Positions 42,134 through 49,755 of a stretch of DNA of 52,635 bases are shown here, piece by piece. The stretch lies in assembly GCA_014730275.1 (NCBI GenBank), contig WJIL01000095.1, positions 1-52,635 on the forward strand. Reading direction: 5' to 3'. Both the position numbers and the translations under genes were made by a program. The stretch comes from Candidatus Lokiarchaeota archaeon. GTDB taxonomy: Archaea > Asgardarchaeota > Thorarchaeia > Thorarchaeales > Thorarchaeaceae. Every line of letters starts with the position of its first letter. The stretch's first letter is position 1. The notes beneath the pieces were generated by a model. The model searched no databases and was not told where the DNA came from. It saw only the letters and a list, made by a program, of their open reading frames with translations.

Positions 42134-43219
42134 TCAACTCAAGTCTTCCCAGCGTAAACACCGGATGAAATGACCAGGTTCAACTTCTCGATAGTCAGGT
42201 ACCGTGGTGCTACATTCATCAATAGCGAATTCACAACGAGGATGGAACGGGCACCCAGAGGGAATGTTTGCTGGATCTGGAGGGTTGCCTTGTATTCCCC
42301 GTAGACGCGGCCTTTCTTTGCCCTTTTTCATTTGCATCATAGCTATTCTTGGGTAGGATGCCATCAACCCTCTCGTGTATGGATGGTCAGGCTCATGGAA
42401 CATCTGTACCGCCTCTCCAAGCTCCATGATTTTTCCAGCATACATGACAGCCACTCGATTTGCCAAATCAGCTATGACACCGGCATCGTGACTAATTAGC
42501 AGCGTTGAAACATCGAATTCGTCACGAATCATCTCAAGCACATTGAGTATCTGTCTCTGAATAGTTACATCAAGTGCTGAAGTTGGCTCGTCTGCAATTA
42601 CCAGATATGGCCCAGAGATTATTGACATGGCAATGAGTATTCTTTGGGATTCTCCGCCGCTAAAACTACCCGGGTCCAGTACAAAGCGTGTTCCTGAATC
42701 AGCTAACTGCACAAGATCAAGATATTCAAGAACTTTCCTTTTCAGTTCAAGGAGTCTTACATCTTCCTTGTGAATTTCAACCGGTTCACCTGTTTGCATA
42801 CCAACACTATACTGTGGATTGAGAGCATGCCCAAGTCCTTGAGGTATAAGTGAAATCTCCCCACCGCGAATCTCGACCAATTCTTCTTCAGGGAGAGCAG
42901 TCAGCTCTTTGCCTCTGAAGACTACTTTTCCATGAACGCCCGCTCTCTCATTTCCTTTGTCATCAAATCTTTCCCGTAAACCGGGCGTGCTGGATGCACC
43001 TGCTTCGAATCTTGCTATCTTCTCAAAAAGACCTAGTATAGCCAGAGCAAGTGATGACTTCCCACAACCACTTTCGCCCAGGAGACCCAAGCATTCACCT
43101 TCATTCACTTCGAAAGATACATCATCGACTGCGCGGATGAGACCTTCTTTGGAAGGATAGTATGCTCTTAGATTTTCAACCCGCAAAAGTGCATCTTCTT
43201 CGGACACATTGCCCACCAT
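42134..43219 (-). CDS. Oligopeptide ABC transporter ATP-binding protein (OppD/DppD-like), canonical
   Basis: This cytosolic ATPase probably energises a peptide importer. Motifs are Walker A GESGCGKSS, Q-loop LIPQGLGHALNP, signature FSGGESQRI, Walker B YLVIADEPTSALD and switch His in LLISHDAGVIADLAN, all intact. The C-terminal extension holds SGCPFHPRCEFAIDEC and a fourth Cys (FIRCLRW), matching the 4Fe-4S site reported for Dpp-type ATPases. The frame extends back to ATG 43246, but 43219 (MVGNVSEEDALLRVENLRAY) fits the family N-terminus better. No permease is nearby. It is divergent from the DUF362 gene. Confidence 0.9.
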   Translation of the reverse strand: MVGNVSEEDALLRVENLRAYYPSKEGLIRAVDDVSFEVNEGECLGLLGESGCGKSSLALAILGLFEKIARFEAGASSTPGLRERFDDKGNERAGVHGKVVFRGKELTALPEEELVEIRGGEISLIPQGLGHALNPQYSVGMQTGEPVEIHKEDVRLLELKRKVLEYLDLVQLADSGTRFVLDPGSFSGGESQRILIAMSIISGPYLVIADEPTSALDVTIQRQILNVLEMIRDEFDVSTLLISHDAGVIADLANRVAVMYAGKIMELGEAVQMFHEPDHPYTRGLMASYPRIAMMQMKKGKERPRLRGIQGNPPDPANIPSGCPFHPRCEFAIDECSTTVPDYREVEPGHFIRCLRWEDLS

Positions 43220-43343
43220 AGACACCAAAACCAACACTACTGCCATTAAAACGCTATTGAACTGGGTATTGCCAGTTTCTTCTTGGTACCGATGAGTTAA
43301 TCAGTTATCGACAGGACTGAATCTGAACAAGGTGAAACGGTGA

Positions 43344-44534
43344 ATGTCAAAATCCAAAGTTTTCTTCACAGATCGAAAAGCGACTTCTGATTACAACATG
43401 TTAGACAAACTTGAGCACATATATCGTTCTTTGGGGCTTGGAGATGCCATTGAAGAAGGAAGCAAAGTCATGGTGAAGACACACTTCGGACAATATGGCA
43501 ATACCAATTACATCCGACCTGCATATGTCCGGAAAGTAGTTGATTTGGTTCGGGAAAGTGGGGGAATCCCGTTTGTGGCAGAAACCTGTGGTCTCGGATA
43601 TGGAACTTCGGGCATTTATGGTGGCAGAACGACAGCTGTCGAGTATCTCGGTATGGCTATGAAAAACGGCTATAGCCCTGCTACAGTTGGGGCACCCATG
43701 ATTATGGCTGATGGATACTGGGGAACAGATATTCGCATGGTTGATATAGATGGCGAGTTCGTCGAAGACGTGGATGTTGCAGCAGCACTATTCGATACTG
43801 ATGTCGTGATTGTTCTCACCCACGCTAAAGGTCATGGGCTGAGTGGCATTGGCGGCACCCTGAAAAACCTTGGAATTGGGCTGGTTGGCAAGCGAGGAAA
43901 GGCTATGATGCATAACATGGGTGACGTATCTATAGACCCTGAGAAATGCCTTGGTCCTGAATGCGGGGAGTGTATAGAGGTCTGTCCAGTCCGATGTATA
44001 TCAATGGAAGATGAAACGGCAGTCATAGACTCTGCTCAGTGTATCTGGTGTGTCCACTGCCGATCTGTATGTTCTAATGTGGTTGAAGCTAAGGCTATCA
44101 ACGTAACTTGGCGACCAAATCCTGAACAATCTCCAAGATTCGTTGAGAATGCAATGGGCGTTATTGATTCAGTTGGGCGCGACAAGTTCTACTATATCAA
44201 TCTCGCAATCGATATATCCGATAAGTGTGATTGCTGGAATGTAGGTGCGCCACTTCTGGTTCATGACATTGGCATATTCGCCTCTCGAGACCCTGTAGCC
44301 ATCGATCAAGCCAGTCTTGATGCAATCAATGACGCGGAGCCGAATCCAGAATCAGAAGCAGCTGATTTAGAGTGTGGCGAACCCAAGTTTGCACACGTGC
44401 ATGAGTGCAGAGAAGATGATACGGGAGAGCTTTTGCGGCTTGCAGAAATCCAGCTTTCTCATGCAGAGAAAATTGAGCTTGGCTCAAGAGACTACGAGCT
44501 GGAGACACTAGAGAAAGAGGAATCTGATGATTGA
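43344..44534 (+). CDS. DUF362 protein with two 4Fe-4S clusters
   Basis: ATG at 43344 follows GGTGAA. The 396-residue protein begins with a DUF362 domain (SKVMVKTHFGQYGNTNYIRP; FVAETCGLGYGTSGIYGG; VIVLTHAKGHGLSGIGGTLK, then NLGIGL). Inserted at about residues 190-250 is a ferredoxin-type domain: CLGPECGECIEVCP (C-x4-C-x2-C-x3-C) and CIWCVHCRSVC (C-x2-C-x2-C-x3-C). After that the DUF362 end follows (FASRDPVAIDQASLD). DUF362-ferredoxin proteins are redox proteins of mostly unknown role. This gene runs opposite to both flanking ATPase genes, so it is not in their operon. A weak ACGCA...TGCGT stem follows the stop. Confidence 0.85.
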   Translation: MSKSKVFFTDRKATSDYNMLDKLEHIYRSLGLGDAIEEGSKVMVKTHFGQYGNTNYIRPAYVRKVVDLVRESGGIPFVAETCGLGYGTSGIYGGRTTAVEYLGMAMKNGYSPATVGAPMIMADGYWGTDIRMVDIDGEFVEDVDVAAALFDTDVVIVLTHAKGHGLSGIGGTLKNLGIGLVGKRGKAMMHNMGDVSIDPEKCLGPECGECIEVCPVRCISMEDETAVIDSAQCIWCVHCRSVCSNVVEAKAINVTWRPNPEQSPRFVENAMGVIDSVGRDKFYYINLAIDISDKCDCWNVGAPLLVHDIGIFASRDPVAIDQASLDAINDAEPNPESEAADLECGEPKFAHVHECREDDTGELLRLAEIQLSHAEKIELGSRDYELETLEKEESDD

Positions 44535-44559
44535 ACGCATGAGCTGCGTCTTGGCTTCC

Positions 44560-45714
44560 TTAGAACTTCGGTAGATTCTCATATCTGTGGCAGAAAATCC
44601 AGTATTCCGGCTCCACTTCTCGGTATTCTGGAACTTGCTCCTTGCATATGCTCTTCGCATACTGACAACGAGGATGAAAAGGGCAACCTGATGGGAGATT
44701 TGTCATATCCGGGGGTTCGCCAGGGATACCCCGGATACGCATTCCCCTCTCTCTGATTCGTCGCATCATTTTGAGTGGCGGATTGCTCATGATGAATGCG
44801 CGAGTGAAAGGATGTCCCGGTGTTTTTAGAACTCTTTTCGCGTTTCCAAATTCCATGATCCTTCCAGCTGACATCACAGCTACCCTATCACTGGTATCAG
44901 CAATCACTCCTTGATCATTACTGATGAGCAGCATAGAAAGGTCGAGTTCCTTTCTTGCTAGTCTGAGAGCTTCAAGAATCCGATTCTGAATGCCAACGTC
45001 TACTGCAGTTGTTGGTTCGTCCGCAATCAGTAACGAGGGCTTAGTCACAAGTGCCATCGCTATGAGAATACGTTGATCCTCTCCAACAGAAAACTCGCTT
45101 GGCTTGAGGTTCTTCCGTACATCAGGATCAGCCAACTCCACGAGATCTAGAACCTCAAGTACTCGCTTTGCTACTTCCCATTCGAACAGGACTTCATCTT
45201 CATCATGAGTCCAGAGCGCTTCTGCAGTTTGGAGCTCAATTTGTGTGTACGGATTCATTGACTTTCTTGTGCCCTGAGGAACGTAGGTGATATCATCCCC
45301 TCGAACCTCTCTGTAATCCTTGTCATTTAGCCCCACAAGGTCTTCTCCCTTGAACCAAATGTGGCCTTCTACTCCTGGGAGGTCCCGCCCTACCTCTTCC
45401 GAAGTGATACCTTTCTTTCTTGCTTCATCTCTTATCTTCCATAGCTTCTTGTTCTCTTCGTGGCCGGATGTAGATGCATAGTATCTGGAAAATCGATCAA
45501 AAATACCAAGAATTGCAAGAGCAACAGAGGTTTTTCCTGCGGCTGATTCACCAAACAGTCCAACCGCTTCACCTGGTTTGATTCCAAAGGATACATCGTT
45601 TACAGCTTTGACTAGCCCCCGTTTCGAAGTATAGTACGCTTTCAGATTCTCTACTTCGAGAATGTAATTATCATCTTCATCTGGCATGGCAGTAAAAGAT
45701 TGTGTTGAATCCAT
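44560..45714 (-). CDS. Oligopeptide ABC transporter ATP-binding protein, degenerate catalytic motifs
   Basis: The 384-residue paralog of the ATPase at 42134 has Walker A GESAAGKTS and Walker B LLIADEPTTAVD. Its signature reads FSVGEDQRI (Gly to Val in S-G-G) and the switch His is Asn (LLISNDQGVIADTSDRV). The C-terminal Fe-S type Cys set (SGCPFHPRCQYAKSIC and FCHRY) is kept. An extra segment of about 35 residues (SGHEENKKLWKIRDEARKKG and following) lies between Walker A and the Q-loop. In a heterodimer with the other ATPase one ATP site would be weak, as in asymmetric ABC proteins. It is separated from that ATPase by the opposed DUF362 gene. Confidence 0.9.
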   Translation of the reverse strand: MDSTQSFTAMPDEDDNYILEVENLKAYYTSKRGLVKAVNDVSFGIKPGEAVGLFGESAAGKTSVALAILGIFDRFSRYYASTSGHEENKKLWKIRDEARKKGITSEEVGRDLPGVEGHIWFKGEDLVGLNDKDYREVRGDDITYVPQGTRKSMNPYTQIELQTAEALWTHDEDEVLFEWEVAKRVLEVLDLVELADPDVRKNLKPSEFSVGEDQRILIAMALVTKPSLLIADEPTTAVDVGIQNRILEALRLARKELDLSMLLISNDQGVIADTSDRVAVMSAGRIMEFGNAKRVLKTPGHPFTRAFIMSNPPLKMMRRIRERGMRIRGIPGEPPDMTNLPSGCPFHPRCQYAKSICKEQVPEYREVEPEYWIFCHRYENLPKF

Positions 45715-45759
45715 AAAAGCTGTAGTGCTAACGCATTATCCTTTGTCAGCTTGAGGCTT

Positions 45760-47253
45760 CTAGAAGGTTAACACAAACTCCTTCTGTCTGTTTTCAAGCT
45801 CAGAGTAGTTTAAGTCACCTTTGTAGCGGATCATCAATTTCTTCACCACAAAGAGCCCCAAACCAAGGCCTTTTTTGCTGGGTGCAAATTCGTCAAAAAG
45901 TGTGAGTTTTACTTTCTTTGGTAGCCTCGGACAGTTATCTCTAAAGTAGAGGAGAACAATCGAATTGGCTTCCTTCGAAGCGATTTCTACTATCGGCTTA
46001 GTAGAGGAACAGTGTTCTACGCTATTCTCTATGAGGCTTACGAATACCTGTTCAACAAGCTCATCTGCTCGAATGGTAATGTAATCCACCTGGGTATAGT
46101 CAACCACAAATTCAGCATCTGCTAACATGTCTTCTACTAGCGAAACAGAACGCTCTCTTGCATTCTTCAGGTTTATGGGCTTGAACTGTTTCTCTTGTTC
46201 ATCTCGCAATTCAGCCAATTCTTTGACCCGATTAAGGATATCTGCGATTCTTGCAGCCAACTCGGATGCCGAATGTATGCTTGGAAGAATTTCCGATTCT
46301 GAGTCTTCTTTCATTTCAAAAATATCGAGGTAGAAAAACAGGGCTTGAAGAAGATTCCCCCCTTCATGACTTCAGAGGTAGAGATAGAAATCACTCTCAT
46401 CCCTGGCTGCTGCAATCTCTCTTGTTTGTCTTTCGACTTTCTTCTGCAGTACAAGGTGTTGATTACGACTGTAGGTTGAGACCATTCCTATTAGCATGAA
46501 TGTCAAGGCTTCAGTTCCGAGAGCAAGTGCTACCAGATGCTTGAATTTTGTCAGCCCTCTGCTTGAACCTGTACTAATGATGGCCAGTAGTACAAGGGAG
46601 AAGGTCATACCAATAGCGAGATTCATCGGGGTTTGGTCATATGCTATCTTGAGCAGGTGTTTCAGGAGCACCGCGATCGCCAATATCATATCTATTCCTG
46701 TCGCAACTACATCTAGAGCTGTTACTCCAGAATCATTGGCTAACAATGGCAAATCGAAGAGTAGAAAAGCGATTAGTAATCCAGCAAATGGAACTGATCC
46801 GAGCGTCAAGAGCAAAATGACGCTTTCCTGATTTCTAATTAGGCTTTCTTTGTTGGTGAAAACTTGGACAAAATGGGCAGTCACAGGTGCAAAAATCATG
46901 ATATACGCCAGCCAGTGACTGTTTGCGATTGAGACTGGGAAATACATTGAAAATGATGTCGTTGGATATGTCAGAGAGAAAAGCAATGATATAATGATAA
47001 TGTCAATGCTGGTGAGGGACACGATATAGTCTCGGAATCTCCTCTTCTGGGAATACAACATCAGTCCAAATGCAGCCATAAGCGCACGTGCACTGACTAG
47101 ATACCCACAAGCAAAGTCAGCCATGAATTGAACATTGAAGGCTTGAGATTGCGATTCGAATCTCCAACCTGTAAATGAACGACACTTGAGATAAGTGATG
47201 GTACAAAAAGTACAACCATTATCCATTCGGATTTTGAAATCTCTGGTGCTCAA
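45760..47253 (-). pseudogene. Seven-TM histidine kinase interrupted by one in-frame TGA just before the H-box
   Basis: The upstream part (47253-46372) encodes about seven membrane helices and a coiled coil ending AARDESDFYLYL. It stops at TGA (46374-46372). Reading on in the same frame gives SHEGGNLLQALFFYLDIFEM, a good H-box with the phosphoacceptor His two codons after the stop, and joins without shift to the downstream part (MKEDSES..., 46314-45760). That part has an N-box-like LIENSVEH and a G2-like GLGLGLFVVKKL. The G1 region DNCPRLP lacks the usual D-x-G-x-G. One 496-codon kinase was probably split by a single nonsense change, unless TGA is recoded or the base is a sequencing error. The start (47253 or a later ATG) is uncertain. 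Confidence 0.8.
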
Positions 47254-47386
47254 CAGACATGTTTTGGTTGACTCGCCTGCAAATTTTCTTTTTGTTCGTT
47301 AGGCCATTCTACTCTTTTCTTTAAGAGGGTTTATCCTGATGACCTTTCCCCCAACTCTGCTATGAATCGGTTCTATTTGAGTAAAC

Positions 47387-49579
47387 ATGGGATTAATATC
47401 CTCAGAGAGCATACGACTGTTTATGCATCGTAGGCTTGCCCTCCTCTTACTCATAACAACAATTTTCTTCCAAATAACGCCCAATCATAGTCACGCTACC
47501 CATGCTTCCTGCCCACATTTCGTAGCTCAGGAGGAAACGATTCATCGACATTGGAGAATGAATATCATACTCGTCAATTACGAATCAGATATCCTGAATA
47601 TAGACCTAATTTTACAGAATCTGCCTAGTGAAAGGATACACATGGTGGACGAGTTGACTATCAACTATACTATTGAATATTCGTTTGTATATGCTAGTGA
47701 GGACTATTCCAATCAGCTCCTCTCCGTAGTTGATAACAATTCGATAAACGGTTCTGATACAGGAACAACCATCAACGAAACAAAGCTAGAATACCAGAAG
47801 CAACATCCTGAGGAGCCGCAGCGAATCTTCTACCCCCGTGCTGGCAAATCCATTGATGCATACGCGGTTGAGGATTGGCTCTTGGAACACCCTCTGGTAG
47901 AACAGCCTGAACTAGGCTACAATTTCTATCTTCTCAATTTCTCGGCTCTCGATGCAGAGGATCATAGCGTTGAGCATTGGTATGATTACCAGGATGTCGA
48001 CCCCGATACTGGTGAACACATGGACTGGTTCAGACTGGAATGGGATAATGAACTGAATCCGCCTGTAGCTTTTCAGTACGCAGGCTTTGGAGGGCGAAGC
48101 GATTTGTACGTGCTAGATCCTTCTGCCAATCAGTGGTACCTGCGATGGGCTAGGATATGGTGGGGTACAGAACCATACAACGATGCCCCAGAATACTGCA
48201 CGAAGGACTTGGAGGATAAAGTTTCGGAAGTTGATGTTGCTACACAATCTGGAATCGATGATTTATCAGAATACCTTGGTAGCTACATGCATGATGTAGT
48301 CGCCTACCTACATTTTCCATTGCAACACAGTCCAGCAAAATACGCTTACAAGGGAACCCTGGAAGCTATCGTTTTTTCACTTGACACTGATAATGGCGTT
48401 CCCGTTGATAGCGTTGAATGGGTAACGAACGCAGAGATGCAGAAATCACACCTTGAAGAGTTTCTCCCATTCGTTGAGTGGGAGACTAACGTCAGTTACC
48501 TTGATATCAATGACTATCCAGAGTGGAATGAGACCTTCTGGAACCATGCTGAAGTCGTTGACGGGGAAACTATCGTAGACGGGTCTGCAATGTTCTACGA
48601 TATCTATCAGAATCACAGGTACAAATACGTGGACGTTTTTTCCGAGCAAATCAACGTATTCGGTGTGGTTTTCATCAAGAAAAAAATGGTAATGCATGCG
48701 TACGGACGAGAGTACACCGGTCTTGGCGGAGGTGGACAAACCGCTATATGGAAATCTTGGGAGAGATATTATCGCCCTAATGGAGTTACACCGCGCGAGG
48801 GGGTGTCCGGAGTTCAGTTGCACGAAACCATGCATGCTGTTGGTTTCGGTCATACGTGGAGTCATGACCATTATGCTGGCGATTTCTCCTATAGTCCGAT
48901 GGGGTATTTCGGTATGCATAACGGAACTTCAGTATTCGATCAGAATTGGGTACAGAGCACATACTTAGATCAAATGGAATGGGAGCACTGGAATCGCTTT
49001 GTAAACATCAGCGATTTAATCCCCGACAATCCCCGACCCGAGACTATTGAAGCCAAAGAGAAAACACTTGGTTGTTTCGAAGAGGCTCGAGAATTGTACA
49101 ACTCGATGAACTGGTCGGCCTGTTTTACGACCCTTGAGAATGCAGATGCTTGGACTACTCGATTGATGTATTCTATCTTTGACACAGAAGCTCCTGAGTT
49201 TGTGGACTGGGGAATCGATACTCTTGAGGAGCCGGAAGGAGGAAGGGAAGTTTGGGCTGTCGTTCACGATGATCTTTCCGGAGTAGAACAAGTGATTGCG
49301 CATATTATTGCTGATGGCGAGACTGAATACGAATATGAGTGCGTGGAAATTGACAATAGGTGGGAAGCAGAGATTCCACCGTTGGCTTTCAGCGACAAAC
49401 TGGTTATCTATCTTGAAGCAACAGATTTGGGACTGAATACTGCTCAGACTCAAGAAATCCAATATGTGCCCGAAGGATTTGCAATGCTGGAATTCCTGTC
49501 TAGGCACCCATATATTCCGATTGGCACTTTTGCAGTCGTGGCTATTGCCGCTTTCATATATCGACGCAGAGTGCAGTGA
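47387..49579 (+). CDS. Secreted, membrane-anchored metzincin-like zinc protease
   Basis: The 730 residues include a signal peptide; the start is ATG 47387 or, giving a more compact signal, ATG 47423 (MHRRLALLLLITTIFFQI). A long N-terminal domain follows with many N-glycosylation sequons. The zinc site is QLHETMHAVGFGHTWSHD, the full H-E-x-x-H-x-x-G-x-x-H metzincin pattern, and YSPMGYFGMH supplies a Met-turn. Next comes an Ig-like domain (about residues 600-690), then a transmembrane helix (IPIGTFAVVAIAAFIY) and RRR. It probably cleaves proteins outside the cell while anchored at its C-terminus. The exact family is not clear. Confidence 0.8.
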   Translation: MGLISSESIRLFMHRRLALLLLITTIFFQITPNHSHATHASCPHFVAQEETIHRHWRMNIILVNYESDILNIDLILQNLPSERIHMVDELTINYTIEYSFVYASEDYSNQLLSVVDNNSINGSDTGTTINETKLEYQKQHPEEPQRIFYPRAGKSIDAYAVEDWLLEHPLVEQPELGYNFYLLNFSALDAEDHSVEHWYDYQDVDPDTGEHMDWFRLEWDNELNPPVAFQYAGFGGRSDLYVLDPSANQWYLRWARIWWGTEPYNDAPEYCTKDLEDKVSEVDVATQSGIDDLSEYLGSYMHDVVAYLHFPLQHSPAKYAYKGTLEAIVFSLDTDNGVPVDSVEWVTNAEMQKSHLEEFLPFVEWETNVSYLDINDYPEWNETFWNHAEVVDGETIVDGSAMFYDIYQNHRYKYVDVFSEQINVFGVVFIKKKMVMHAYGREYTGLGGGGQTAIWKSWERYYRPNGVTPREGVSGVQLHETMHAVGFGHTWSHDHYAGDFSYSPMGYFGMHNGTSVFDQNWVQSTYLDQMEWEHWNRFVNISDLIPDNPRPETIEAKEKTLGCFEEARELYNSMNWSACFTTLENADAWTTRLMYSIFDTEAPEFVDWGIDTLEEPEGGREVWAVVHDDLSGVEQVIAHIIADGETEYEYECVEIDNRWEAEIPPLAFSDKLVIYLEATDLGLNTAQTQEIQYVPEGFAMLEFLSRHPYIPIGTFAVVAIAAFIYRRRVQ

Positions 49580-49755
49580 TGTTGTGGTTTCACTCCCACC
49601 GCTGGAGAGGATGGTTTCGATAAATCGAACGGAAAGTGAACAATAGGTGTTAAATAACGGACCGCTCACTTCTCTAACTCGAAGGCAGTGTATTGTAGAC
49701 CATACCAGAGGTCTCCAAATACAGCCAGGAATATAATAGAACGGAGAGGTATTGT

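Noticed and set aside
46315-46371. Histidine kinase halves as two normal genes
   Set aside because: The 19 codons between stop and next ATG read in frame as the missing H-box, which two independent genes would not explain.
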